Source: Deltaproteobacteria bacterium (GTDB lineage: Bacteria; Desulfobacterota; GWC2-55-46). Taken from it: a DNA stretch of 64,000 bases. How positions within the stretch are numbered: position 1 is the stretch's first letter; the number at the start of each line of letters is the position of its first letter. The notes under the pieces are model-generated. The model did no database searches. It was not told where the DNA came from and saw only the letters and a program-made list of their open reading frames with translations. Where the stretch lies: contig JACREU010000002.1 of the NCBI GenBank assembly GCA_016212705.1, positions 1 to 64,000 on the forward strand, written 5' to 3'. This document shows positions 16,007 to 24,514 of this stretch, in pieces. The translations under genes were made by a program, and so were the position numbers.

Positions 16007-16969
16007 ATGTACGAGAAATTCTTTTTCCTCAAGGAAAAGCCCTTCCACATCACGCCGGACCCCAAGTTCCTCTACTTGAGCAAGAAGCACCGCGAGGCGA
16101 TAGACCTCCTTTCGTTCGGCATCGTGGAGAGAAAAGGGTTCATACTGCTTACCGGCGAGGTCGGCACCGGCAAGACTACGCTTTGCAGGGCGCTCCTTGA
16201 GAAACTGCCCGCGCTCACCGAGAGCGCGCTTATTTTGAACCCGGTCCTCTCCGAGGAGGACTTATTAAAGACGATCACCGCTGACTTCGGCCTTAACCCC
16301 GGAAAGGACACGGTAAAGGAACACCTCGACGAGCTCAACAGGTTCCTCTTGAAAAAGGCGTCCTCGGGCGGCACGGCCGTCGTCATCATAGACGAGGCGC
16401 AGAACCTTAACCCCGCGACCCTCGAGATGGTCAGGCTCCTTTCGAACCTCGAAACGGAAAAGGAGAAGCTCCTCCAGATAGTCCTCGTCGGCCAGCCTGA
16501 GCTTCGGGACAAGCTCTCGCTCCCGGAGCTCCGGCAACTCAATCAGAGGATCATCGTAAGATACCATCTGAACCCGCTCGACCTCCTGGAGACGAAGTCG
16601 TATATCGAAAACAGGCTGAAGGTCGCCGGCGGCGGAAAGGTCGAGTTCAGGGAAGACGCCATGAGGCTCGTATTCGATAAGAGCCAGGGGATTCCGAGGA
16701 TGATAAATATAGTCTGCGACAGGGCCCTTACCGCGGCATTCATCGACGAGAGCCGGACCATAGGCGCCGAGACCGTCAGGAAGGCGGTATCCGAACTCGA
16801 GTCTGACGGGTATCTGCAAAACGGAGCCTCGGCGGCAGTCGCCGGAAGCGAGGCAGGACCCTCCTATGGCAGGTACATGGCACCGATTGCGGCGACTGCC
16901 TTTGTCCTTGCCTTTATAGCCGGGCTCTTCATAGGCCCGGAGGTCTATAACTTCACGGTGCTACCTTAG
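16007..16969 (+). CDS. AAA ATPase, MshM/ExeA/GspA-like
   Basis: 320 aa. It begins MYEKFFFLKEKPFHITPDPKFLYLS, the hallmark N-terminus of ExeA/GspA/MshM ATPases. Walker A GEVGTGKTT is near residue 45, Walker B VVIIDEAQNL near 125, then sensor and Arg-finger regions. It ends with a single membrane helix (about residues 290-310) but lacks the periplasmic peptidoglycan-binding domain of ExeA. ExeA-type proteins help secretin assembly through the cell wall. A longer start at 15962 adds 15 residues across a G7 run and is rejected. The stop touches the start of the TPR gene, and the pair mirrors mshM-mshN. Confidence 0.85.
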   Translation: MYEKFFFLKEKPFHITPDPKFLYLSKKHREAIDLLSFGIVERKGFILLTGEVGTGKTTLCRALLEKLPALTESALILNPVLSEEDLLKTITADFGLNPGKDTVKEHLDELNRFLLKKASSGGTAVVIIDEAQNLNPATLEMVRLLSNLETEKEKLLQIVLVGQPELRDKLSLPELRQLNQRIIVRYHLNPLDLLETKSYIENRLKVAGGGKVEFREDAMRLVFDKSQGIPRMINIVCDRALTAAFIDESRTIGAETVRKAVSELESDGYLQNGASAAVAGSEAGPSYGRYMAPIAATAFVLAFIAGLFIGPEVYNFTVLP

Positions 16970-17728
16970 ATGAGCCTAATACACCAGGCCCTTAAAAAAA
17001 TCGAGGCCGCCAGATCAGCTTACAACCCACCTGCGGAGTTTACGCCGCCTTCCGCGGGCAGTAGGCGGCCTAAGGCCGCGGTTATCGTTGCCGTGTTGCT
17101 CGTCGTTCTCATCCCGGCCGGGTACGCGGCGTACTCGCTCCTATCATCCGTTGAGAAGGTTGAGCGCGCCGCTAATGACGACCCCGGACTTGACGCGCTT
17201 AAGGCCTCCATCTCCGCGCCGCGGAGACCAAAGACGGACGTGGACCCTTCGGCGCATAACGCCAAGGGGATTGAGCTGTTCCGGTCCATGCAGTACGGGG
17301 ACGCGGAAAAGGAATTCAAGGCCGCGCTCGCTCTAAGGCCGGTTGAAGCGGCATACTACAACAACCTCGCGCTCGCTCTCGCTCTCAGTGGGAGGGAGGA
17401 AGAGGCCTTGACGCTCCTTAAGGAGGCGCTCGACTTGAACCCGCGCCACATCGAGGCGCTCAATAACCTTGGCGCGCTCCTCGAGAGGAAGGGAGATGCC
17501 GCCTCAGCGGTCAAGAGGCTCAAAGAGGCGTTGAAGATAGACCCCGGCTACGCGGACGCGCTTTTAAACCTTGGAGTGGCGCTGGAAAGACAGGGGAGGA
17601 CAAGGGAGGCGCTGGAGGCATACGAGCGCTTCCTCGAGAAAGACCGTACAGGCCCGCAGGGCGAAGAGGCGGCTAAAAAGGTCATGAGGCTTAAATCCGG
17701 GCTCATAATAAAAGCGCGTGAGGGCTGA
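16970..17728 (+). CDS. TPR protein, MshN-like
   Basis: 252 aa. The N-terminal MSLIHQALKKIE is the short cytoplasmic motif of MshN/GspB-type proteins. One membrane helix follows (about residues 35-57), then at least three TPR units (about residues 95-230, with AAYYNNLALAL, IEALNNLGALLE and ADALLNLGVALE). It is probably a periplasmic scaffold that partners the preceding AAA ATPase to place the secretin. It starts directly after the upstream stop and overlaps pilM by one base. Confidence 0.8.
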   Translation: MSLIHQALKKIEAARSAYNPPAEFTPPSAGSRRPKAAVIVAVLLVVLIPAGYAAYSLLSSVEKVERAANDDPGLDALKASISAPRRPKTDVDPSAHNAKGIELFRSMQYGDAEKEFKAALALRPVEAAYYNNLALALALSGREEEALTLLKEALDLNPRHIEALNNLGALLERKGDAASAVKRLKEALKIDPGYADALLNLGVALERQGRTREALEAYERFLEKDRTGPQGEEAAKKVMRLKSGLIIKAREG

Positions 17729-18771
17729 TGCTACCCGGCAAACGTAACCTCATAGGCGTTGACATCGGGTCGTATTCGGTGAAGGTCGTCTCTCTCGTTG
17801 GGACTGAAGGCTCCTATACCCTCGCAGGCGCGGCCCTCTTCAGATTGCCCAGCGAGGGCGGAGAGGCAGTGCCGGTGACGCCCCCCTTTCTCTCCGGCAT
17901 ATTGCAGGCCAAAAGGATAAAGGGCAGGAGGGCCGCCGCCCTTATGAACGGCCCCTCTCTCATATTCAAGCATTTGAAACTCCCGGTCATGCCGGAAAAG
18001 GACCTGAAGGAGGCGGTCCGCTGGGAGGTGCGCAAAGACCTCGCCATCGCGGTATCCGCGGCAGACCTCATCCTCGATTACATGAGCGCCGCAAAGACAG
18101 CCAAACCCGGGGACAATACCGTATCCATCGTCGCCTTCGCGGCGGTAAGGAGCGACGTTGAACGCACCATCTCCCTTTTCAGGGACGCGGGCCTCGAACT
18201 CCGCGTCCTCGAGGTCGCTCCTTCCGCGCTCCTATTCTCATTCAACATCAGCAACGCCTGGGAACCCGGCGTCAACTACGCGATGCTCGATATCGGCGAG
18301 ACCAAATCCACGCTCGCCATACTCAAGGACAAGAAGCTCTCCTTTACGCGCGAGATAGGGATGGGAGGCGCTGACTTCACTAAGTTCCTCGCCTCGGGGA
18401 TAGGTAAGCCCGAGGCGGACGCCGAGGATTACAAGATAGCCTTCGGTCTTACTGCCGAAGACGAAAATGAGGACAAGGCGAAGGAGCTCCTCACCCAGGC
18501 CGTCGAGAGGCTCTGCACCGAGGTCCAGCGGTCGTTCGATTACTTCCAGGCGCAGTTCAGGGAGGGAAGCGTAGCCAAGCTCTTCATCTCTGGCGGCTCG
18601 TCAAGGCTCAAGGGCATAGAGGCTGTCATCTCGAAGATAATAGCGGTCCCTGTCTTCAAGGACGACCCATTGAGGTCCATACAGATACCGAAGGCGTTCG
18701 ACAGGGCGGAACTCGCGGAAATCGCCCCGTGCCTGACGATAGCCGTAGGGCTCGCCGCGAGGAAGTCATGA
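17728..18771 (+). CDS. pilM: Type IV pilus assembly protein PilM
   Basis: 347 aa, actin-like ATP-binding cytoplasmic protein. GVDIGSYSVKVVSL at the N-terminus is the phosphate-1 motif, LDIGETKSTLAIL the phosphate-2 motif and LFISGGSSRLKGIE the adenosine motif. PilM binds the N-terminus of PilN and couples cytoplasmic motor parts to the periplasmic PilNOP ring. Here the following gene does begin with the INLIPEE motif that PilM grips. The start overlaps the upstream stop (TGATG). Some MSHA systems call this protein MshI. Confidence 0.9.
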   Translation: MLPGKRNLIGVDIGSYSVKVVSLVGTEGSYTLAGAALFRLPSEGGEAVPVTPPFLSGILQAKRIKGRRAAALMNGPSLIFKHLKLPVMPEKDLKEAVRWEVRKDLAIAVSAADLILDYMSAAKTAKPGDNTVSIVAFAAVRSDVERTISLFRDAGLELRVLEVAPSALLFSFNISNAWEPGVNYAMLDIGETKSTLAILKDKKLSFTREIGMGGADFTKFLASGIGKPEADAEDYKIAFGLTAEDENEDKAKELLTQAVERLCTEVQRSFDYFQAQFREGSVAKLFISGGSSRLKGIEAVISKIIAVPVFKDDPLRSIQIPKAFDRAELAEIAPCLTIAVGLAARKS

Positions 18772-19367
18772 AGGGCATAAACCTCATACCCGAAGAGATA
18801 CAGAGGGGATGGCGCATAAGGAAGTGGCGGCTCGCCTTCATCGCTTCTTTTGCCTGCTATCTCCTTTTCCTCGTAGCGGTCTTCGCGCTCCAGCGAACGG
18901 AGCTTAAGGGGCTTAAGGCCGTGGAGGCCGCGCTCATCTCCCAAAAAGACGCCCTCTCGGGCAGGAGCTCCGAGTACGCGCTCCTGACAAAAAAACTCTC
19001 GGATATACACGCGGCGGAAGGGGAGCTCAGCCAGAGGCTTGGAGTCGCCTCTGAGCTGAAGGACAGGAGGGTATCCTGGTCGTTCGTGCTCAAAAAGCTC
19101 AGCCACGAGGTGCCTAAGGGCGTGTGGCTCCGGTCCCTCTCCACATCCGACGTACAGGGCACGACTGAGAAAAAGGTCAAGTTCCTCGGCTCGGCCACAA
19201 ACAACAGGGCGATCGCCGACTTCATCTTCAAAATAGAGAACTCCGGCAACTTCAGGGACGCGGCCCTCTCGTACTCGCAGAAAAGGGAGATGGGCGGCAC
19301 ATCCGTCTATGACTTCGAGGTCTACGCGACCTTGAGAAAGACAGGCGAGGTGCTCTATGAATGGTGA
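18768..19367 (+). CDS. pilN: Type IV pilus assembly protein PilN
   Basis: 199 aa bitopic inner-membrane protein. It begins MKGINLIPEEIQ, the conserved PilM-binding motif, then a membrane helix (about residues 23-43), a coiled coil (about 45-90) and a ferredoxin-like periplasmic domain. The start at 18768 overlaps the pilM stop by four bases; an in-frame TTG 39 nt upstream would bury the INLIP motif and is rejected. It forms heterodimers with PilO. Confidence 0.9.
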   Translation: MKGINLIPEEIQRGWRIRKWRLAFIASFACYLLFLVAVFALQRTELKGLKAVEAALISQKDALSGRSSEYALLTKKLSDIHAAEGELSQRLGVASELKDRRVSWSFVLKKLSHEVPKGVWLRSLSTSDVQGTTEKKVKFLGSATNNRAIADFIFKIENSGNFRDAALSYSQKREMGGTSVYDFEVYATLRKTGEVLYEW

Positions 19368-19956
19368 CGCGCTAAGGCGCTTGAAGGACGTGGACTTCTC
19401 TTTCCTTAAGTCGTTTAAGCGGGAGGCCCTCGCCGTTGGCGTACTTGTCATCCTCTCGCTCCTCTTCTACAGGTTCGGTTATAAGAGGAATATAGACGAG
19501 ATGCATGCGCTGAGGTCGGGTAGCGAGGCCCTGCGCTCGGAGATACAGATGGCGGAGGCCCAGTCGCGGGCGTCGGAAGGGCTGTCAAAGGCCGTGAGCG
19601 ACGCTACGGTAAACCTCAAGACCGTCGAGGGGAGGCTCAAAAGCCTCAAGGAACGTTTGCCGTCGGATAAGCAGGTCTCCAGAATACTCTCGGAGTTCTC
19701 CGAGAGCGACTTCCCGCGCGGCATAAGGATAGTATCGATAAAGCCTCTGGAGCCCGAGGCAAAGGGCGAGCTCTCCAGGCTACCGTTCCATATAAAGATG
19801 GAGGCGAAGTTCCAGTCATTCGGGGATTACCTGGAGCGCATCGAGAGGCTCCCGAGGCTCATGGTCGTCGATAACTTCATGATAGAGGGCGGCGACGCCG
19901 CGGACCTTACGGCTGAAGTATATCTCAGCGCCTATATATTGAGCTACGGAAGATGA
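19357..19956 (+). CDS. pilO: Type IV pilus assembly protein PilO
   Basis: 199 aa with the same plan as PilN: short cytoplasmic tail, one helix (about residues 28-45), coiled coil (about 45-100) and a periplasmic domain with FPRGIRIVSIKP and FHIKMEAKFQSFGDYLERIERLPR, the standard PilO core. The gene overlaps pilN by 11 nt, which favours coupled synthesis of the heterodimer. Confidence 0.9.
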   Translation: MNGDALRRLKDVDFSFLKSFKREALAVGVLVILSLLFYRFGYKRNIDEMHALRSGSEALRSEIQMAEAQSRASEGLSKAVSDATVNLKTVEGRLKSLKERLPSDKQVSRILSEFSESDFPRGIRIVSIKPLEPEAKGELSRLPFHIKMEAKFQSFGDYLERIERLPRLMVVDNFMIEGGDAADLTAEVYLSAYILSYGR

Positions 19957-20333
19957 AGACCTGCATACCCATACTACTGATAACGATATCCCTGCTGATA
20001 ACTCCCTTTGCCGGCGCGGCTGAAGAATCCCTCTCCTTACGGAACGCGCTCCCTGAGACAAAGGCGGAGCCTCTCGCGTGGGGAAGGGACCCTTTTGTCC
20101 CCGAGGTGCGCGTCTCGGGCCCCTCGACAGCCCCTCAGCAGGAGCTCCGGCTTAAGGCCGTCTTCTACAACGAGACGCGTCCGTCGGCTATCATCAACGA
20201 GAATATCGTCTACAGGGGGAGCCTCATCGGAGGGCAAAAAATCGTTGATATAGGCAGGACTCATGTTATACTTCAAGGAGAAAATGGCTCTATAAGGCTC
20301 GAACTCACAGAGGTCCCGGAGCTAAAAAAATGA
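19953..20333 (+). CDS. PilP-like periplasmic protein
   Basis: 126 aa with a signal peptide (about residues 1-23, ending AGAA). The mature part carries WGRDPFVPE, the signature of PilP and MshK-type proteins, followed by a small beta domain (LKAVFYNETRPSAIINENIVYRG). PilP links the PilNO ring to the secretin periplasmic domains. No lipobox Cys is present, unlike classical PilP lipoproteins, so the MshK-like secreted form fits better. It overlaps pilO by four bases and the secretin gene by four. Confidence 0.8.
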   Translation: MKTCIPILLITISLLITPFAGAAEESLSLRNALPETKAEPLAWGRDPFVPEVRVSGPSTAPQQELRLKAVFYNETRPSAIINENIVYRGSLIGGQKIVDIGRTHVILQGENGSIRLELTEVPELKK

Positions 20334-21658
20334 GGTTAAACAGGCCTTCACGACGCGCCTTCGCGTCCTTCCTCCTCGTCCTCTCCATCATTTTCATTAT
20401 CCCGGCCCCCGCGTCTCCAGGCCAGGCCGAGGACGCCTTACGGAATGAAAAGAGGCTCTTTTCCATCGAGGTGAGGGAGGCCGACATTACGGACGTTCTC
20501 CGCGCGCTCGCGCAACAGAGCGGGCTTAACATCATACTCGGCGAGGGTGTCTCAGGAAAGGTCTCGGTTAGCTTCAAGGACATCCCGTTCAGGGACGCCC
20601 TTGAGATCATCATCAAGGCGAACGGGCTCACATATACCATACAGAACAACGTCTTCTGGGTCGGGAAAAAGGTCGACTTCTCGGACGAGATGTCGATAGA
20701 GACGGTCAAACTCAACTACGCGGACCCGGCTGTCGCCGTGCCCCAGTTGAAAGGCATATTGAGCGCCGACGGTGTGGCGTATTCGGACGCGAGGACGAAT
20801 TCCGTCATCTTAAGGGACCTCCCGAGGAACATCGCGAGGGCGCGCGCACTTTTAAAGAGCGTTGACTCCCCCTCGGCGCAGGTCTTGATAGAAGCGCGCA
20901 TAGTCGAGGCGTCTTCTACCTTCTCCAAACAGCTCGGAATCCAGTGGGGAGGGGCGTACAACTCCGGGTCGGACTCCGTCACAGGCGGCCAGTCGCTCTC
21001 GACTTCGACCGGCGGCAGGAGCTTCGCCGTCAACCTCCCCGTAGCGTCGCCGACATCAGGCGTCGGCATCATCATCGGGTCGCTTTCGAGCAAGCTGACG
21101 CTCGACCTCGAGCTTACCGCCGCGGAATCCAAGGGGGACTTGAAGATCGTCTCGAGGCCGAGGATAGCCACCATAAACAACAAGGCCGCCAAGATCCACA
21201 GCGGGACGACATACAGGGTGAAGTCCTCCGAGACGACGTCCACGGATACCACGACTTCGTCTTCGTCCGGCCTTGAGGAGATATCCACGGGCATTGACCT
21301 TACCGTAACGCCCCAGATATCCGACGACGGCTTCGTCCTCCTGAACATATCGACTGAGAAGAGCGAGGCTGATTTTTCCAGGACCGTCGACGGGATACCC
21401 GGCGTGACGGAAAAGAGCGCGTCGACCTACGTGCTCGTCCGCGACGGCGACACAGTGGTCATAGGCGGGCTATACAGGTCCGTTGAGAGCGGCACCGACT
21501 CTTCGGTCCCGTATCTCTCCGAGATACCCGTCATCGGCCCCATACTCTTCAAATCGAAGTCGAAGGAGCTCCAGAACGAGGAGCTCCTCGTATTCATAAC
21601 GCCAAGCATCCTAAAGCATGAAAAAACGGAGGCCTCGATTGGGAACGCCGCAAGGTAA
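20330..21658 (+). CDS. Outer-membrane secretin, PilQ/MshL-like
   Basis: 442 aa, with a signal peptide to about residue 33. An STN/secretin N0 domain (FSIEVREADITDVLRALAQQSGLNIILG) is followed by one N1-type domain (VKLNYADPAVAVPQL...), then the secretin core with a Gly/Ser-rich gate region and the C-terminal VRDGDTVVIGGLYR and PVIGPILFKSKS. It is short compared with PilQ (about 700 aa) because AMIN domains are missing, matching MshL. It forms the outer-membrane pore for the pilus. The last 41 nt overlap the SPOR gene. Confidence 0.9.
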   Translation: MRLNRPSRRAFASFLLVLSIIFIIPAPASPGQAEDALRNEKRLFSIEVREADITDVLRALAQQSGLNIILGEGVSGKVSVSFKDIPFRDALEIIIKANGLTYTIQNNVFWVGKKVDFSDEMSIETVKLNYADPAVAVPQLKGILSADGVAYSDARTNSVILRDLPRNIARARALLKSVDSPSAQVLIEARIVEASSTFSKQLGIQWGGAYNSGSDSVTGGQSLSTSTGGRSFAVNLPVASPTSGVGIIIGSLSSKLTLDLELTAAESKGDLKIVSRPRIATINNKAAKIHSGTTYRVKSSETTSTDTTTSSSSGLEEISTGIDLTVTPQISDDGFVLLNISTEKSEADFSRTVDGIPGVTEKSASTYVLVRDGDTVVIGGLYRSVESGTDSSVPYLSEIPVIGPILFKSKSKELQNEELLVFITPSILKHEKTEASIGNAAR

Positions 21659-22451
21659 GACTAAACTGAAAACCATCTCAGCCTTATCGATCGCCGCCTT
21701 TCTAATGGCCGTTATGCTCCTGCCGTCATGCAAGAAGGACGACGCGACGGAAGAGGTCATATCCAAAAGGGTGAGGATCGGGCTCCAGGAGGCGGGCTCA
21801 AAGGCCGCTCCGTCAGAGGGGGGGCAGGGCGCTGACGTCCATACGACTGAGGCGCAGAAGGCGGAGACAAAGCCCGCTGAGCCTGTGATGGAGACCGCGC
21901 CCTTGGCAAAGCCGTCCGACGCTGTAAAGGCCCTTGAGGCGCCGCAGAAGCCGGAGGAAAAGGCCGCTTTGAAAAAGGCAGAGCCGGCCATCGAAAAAAA
22001 GGCGGCTGAACCCCCAAAGCCGGCCGTAAAAAAGACTGAACCCGCGGCTCCTCAGAAGTCCGGCAGTAAGGCAGGGCCGGTCAAGGCGCAGAGGCCTGAA
22101 GTAAAGGTCTCCAAGGCGGAAAAGGCAAAAGACGCTCGACAGATGTGGCTTGACAAGGTAGCGAAGGCAGGCAAGGCCCTCGCCAAAAAGCCGTATGCGG
22201 TAAACGTCGCCTCTTTCCCGAGCTTGAAAGAGGCGCACTCGCTCCTTAAGTCCCTCAAGGCATCCGGCTACATTGCGTACACGACCGAATTCACCAAGGA
22301 GGGGGTCAAGTGGTACAGGGTGCGGGTCGGCTTTTATAAATCGAGGGAAGAGGCCTCAAAGGTCGGGGACAGGCTCGAGTCCAGATACAACGTACAATCC
22401 CCCTGGATAGTAAAACCGCCTAAGGAAGAGGCGGCCGGTCTGATACAATAG
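21618..22451 (+). CDS. SPOR-domain protein, probable lipoprotein
   Basis: 277 aa. The N-terminus is basic (MKKRRPRLG), then hydrophobic (about residues 19-37), ending LLPSC, a near-canonical lipobox at Cys38. A long Lys/Ala/Pro/Glu linker (about residues 50-185) is followed by a SPOR domain (PYAVNVASFPSLKEAHSLLKSLKASGY...WYRVRVGFYKSREEA), which binds denuded peptidoglycan. It overlaps the secretin gene by 41 nt, so it is the last gene of the pilus transcript. A role in anchoring the secretin to the wall is plausible but inferred. Confidence 0.8.
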   Translation: MKKRRPRLGTPQGKTKLKTISALSIAAFLMAVMLLPSCKKDDATEEVISKRVRIGLQEAGSKAAPSEGGQGADVHTTEAQKAETKPAEPVMETAPLAKPSDAVKALEAPQKPEEKAALKKAEPAIEKKAAEPPKPAVKKTEPAAPQKSGSKAGPVKAQRPEVKVSKAEKAKDARQMWLDKVAKAGKALAKKPYAVNVASFPSLKEAHSLLKSLKASGYIAYTTEFTKEGVKWYRVRVGFYKSREEASKVGDRLESRYNVQSPWIVKPPKEEAAGLIQ

Positions 22452-22488
22452 CGGTTTAAAGCCTTTGTAAAACAACAAGTTAATTAAA

Positions 22489-22520
22489 AAGGCCCTTGAC
22501 TGCCGAGTTCCAGGGGCCTT
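22489..22520. terminator. Hairpin between the pilus operon and miaB
   Basis: Nine-pair stem (AAGGCCCTT with AGGGGCCTT, one G-T pair) around a 14-nt loop. The T-rich tail (TTTTTAATTAA) is on the minus-strand side, while the plus-strand tail is only TTAAAATG. It may end pilus-operon transcripts weakly, or chiefly block antisense transcription. The rest of 22452-22567 shows no gene. Confidence 0.5.
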
Positions 22521-22567
22521 AAAATGAAATACCGGCGAATTATGCAAAAAATGGACCTTTTTGATAG

Positions 22568-23911
22568 ATGGAGCAGAGTGCAGAAGGCGTAAAAAGGGTT
22601 TTTCTTGAGACCTTCGGGTGTCAGATGAACGACAACGACTCGGAGAGGATACTTGGGTTCCTTAAAAATATTAATTATACGCGCACCAGCAAGCCGACGG
22701 ACGCCGACCTTATCATCCTGAACACCTGCTCTGTCCGGGACAAGGCGGAGCAGAAGGTCTACTCGGCGCTCGGCAGGTTCAAGGAGCTGAAAGAGGAGAG
22801 ACCGGGGCTCATCCTGGGTGTGGCCGGCTGTGTCGCCCAGCAGGAGGGCAAAAAACTCCTGAAGAGGGCCCCGTACCTCGACCTCGTCTTCGGGCCCCAG
22901 AATATTCACAGGCTCCCCGACCTCATAGGAGAAATAAGTAAAAAGAGGGGACGGCTCGTAGCCGTCGAGCAGTCCGAGTCAATCGATGAGAACGAGTACG
23001 GACTCTTATCCGCCGCGGACGGGAGGGCCTTCGTCTCCATCATGCGCGGGTGCGACAACTTCTGCGCCTATTGCATCGTCCCGTACACGAGGGGGAGAGA
23101 GGTAAGCAGGAGGAGCGCCGATATAATCGGCGAGGTATCGAGGCTCGCCGAAGGCGGCGTAAAGGAGGTAACGCTCCTCGGCCAGAACGTCAACTCCTAC
23201 GGCGCGGGAGGCGCTGAAGTATCCTTCCCGGAGTTGCTCCGCCTTGTAGCCCGCATAGACGGCATAAGGAGGGTGCGTTTCATAACCTCGCACCCCAAGG
23301 ACATCTCCGTTGGGCTCATACGCCTCTTCGGAGAGGAGCCAAAGCTCGCGAGGCACATACACCTGCCTGTCCAGTCCGGCTCGGACAGGGTACTTAAGGC
23401 AATGGGCAGGGGCTACACTGCCTCGCATTACTCTTCGAAGGTAAGGCTCATCAAAAATCTCCACCCGGATATCTCCGTCACGACCGACATAATCGTCGGC
23501 TTTCCAGGGGAGACTGAGGACGAATTCGAGGAGACGATCGCGCTTCTTCGCGACTTGCGCTTCGACAACATCTTTTCGTTCATGTACTCGCCGAGGCCGC
23601 TCACGAAGGCCGCGGCGTTCACTGGCCATGTCCCGGCGGACGTAAGGTCAAAGAGGCTTCAGAGGCTCCAGGACGCCCAGCGGTGCATAACCCTTGAGAG
23701 GAGCAGAGAGCTCGTAGGCAGGAGGGTCGAGGTCCTTTTGGAAGGAGCCTCCACCGCGCCCGGCGAGCGCGAGTTTTCAGGCAGGACCTCCTGCAACAGG
23801 ATAGTGCGTTTCCCGTATGAAGGCGTTTTACCCGATTCCATCGTCGAAGTAGTCGTAACGGAGGCATATCCGAACTCGCTCCGCGCGGAATTCCCCCCGC
23901 AGGGAAAATGA
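22568..23911 (+). CDS. miaB: tRNA-2-methylthio-N6-dimethylallyladenosine synthase MiaB
   Basis: 447 aa radical-SAM methylthiotransferase that adds a methylthio group to i6A37 of tRNAs reading UNN codons. The N-terminal UPF0004 domain has the three auxiliary-cluster cysteines Cys18, Cys54 and Cys88. The radical-SAM CxxxCxxC is Cys162/Cys166/Cys169 (RGCDNFCAYC). SRRSADII and PVQSGSDRVLKAMGRGYT are MiaB-typical. A TRAM domain closes the C-terminus (RRVEVLLEG...GRTSCNRIVRF). No strong ribosome site precedes ATG 22568. It is followed 13 nt later by the DUF151 gene. Confidence 0.95.
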   Translation: MEQSAEGVKRVFLETFGCQMNDNDSERILGFLKNINYTRTSKPTDADLIILNTCSVRDKAEQKVYSALGRFKELKEERPGLILGVAGCVAQQEGKKLLKRAPYLDLVFGPQNIHRLPDLIGEISKKRGRLVAVEQSESIDENEYGLLSAADGRAFVSIMRGCDNFCAYCIVPYTRGREVSRRSADIIGEVSRLAEGGVKEVTLLGQNVNSYGAGGAEVSFPELLRLVARIDGIRRVRFITSHPKDISVGLIRLFGEEPKLARHIHLPVQSGSDRVLKAMGRGYTASHYSSKVRLIKNLHPDISVTTDIIVGFPGETEDEFEETIALLRDLRFDNIFSFMYSPRPLTKAAAFTGHVPADVRSKRLQRLQDAQRCITLERSRELVGRRVEVLLEGASTAPGEREFSGRTSCNRIVRFPYEGVLPDSIVEVVVTEAYPNSLRAEFPPQGK

Positions 23912-23924
23912 AAAGGAGCAACAG

Positions 23925-24425
23925 ATGCTGTTAAAAATGAAGGTCTCCGGGCTTGCCATCGACCCGTTTACCAACGTCCCGATAGTCATATTGAAGGACA
24001 TGGAAGAGAAGAACACGCTCCCGGTCTGGATAGGCGTGCTTGAGGCGAGCGCCATAGCCTCTGAGCTCGAAAAGATCCAGTTCTCGAGGCCGATGACGCA
24101 CGACCTCCTGCGGGAGATACTCAAGTCCCTCGGCGCGGCCATAGAAAAGGTCGAGATAGTGGACCTCAGGGACAACGTCTACTACGCCCTCATACAGATG
24201 ACTACCAAGGACGGCGGCTTTACAATCGACGCGAGGCCGAGCGACGCCATAGCCATCGCCTTAAGGGCCGGCGCGCCGATATTCGTCGAGGCGAAGGTCG
24301 TCGAAAAATCGAAGTCCATTGATCTGCGTGATGCCGGGAAGGACGGCCTGAAGGAAGGGGCCAAGAACTTTCTGGATTCCCTCGAGGACATGAGCCCGGG
24401 GGACTTCGGCAAATACAAGATGTAG
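23925..24425 (+). CDS. Bifunctional nuclease family (DUF151) protein
   Basis: 166 aa. It has the full DUF151 core: the opening VSGLAIDPFTNVPIVILKD, LPVWIGVLEASAIA, TRP/RPMTHDLL, VEIVDLRDNVYYALI and the signature IDARPSDAIAIALR. Thermotoga and plant members have RNase and DNase activity; the bacterial role is unclear. The start has AAGGAG 6-7 nt upstream. The miaB-DUF151 order is common in deltaproteobacterial genomes as far as I recall, and suggests a shared transcript. Confidence 0.9.
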   Translation: MLLKMKVSGLAIDPFTNVPIVILKDMEEKNTLPVWIGVLEASAIASELEKIQFSRPMTHDLLREILKSLGAAIEKVEIVDLRDNVYYALIQMTTKDGGFTIDARPSDAIAIALRAGAPIFVEAKVVEKSKSIDLRDAGKDGLKEGAKNFLDSLEDMSPGDFGKYKM

Positions 24426-24448
24426 GGTCTCCATCGCCTCCGGCAGAA

Positions 24449-24483
24449 GGGGCTATTAAGAAGCCCCGCATACGGTTGCGGGG
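24449..24483 (+). other. Two mutually exclusive hairpins before the degenerate GGDEF gene
   Basis: GGGGCT (24449-24454) can pair with AGCCCC (24462-24467), or CCCCGC (24464-24469) can pair with GCGGGG (24478-24483). The CCCC bases are shared, so only one hairpin can form. Neither has an immediate U-tract. Confidence 0.35.
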
Positions 24484-24514
24484 ACCTGATGAGAAGACTA
24501 CGGAGTTTTTATTT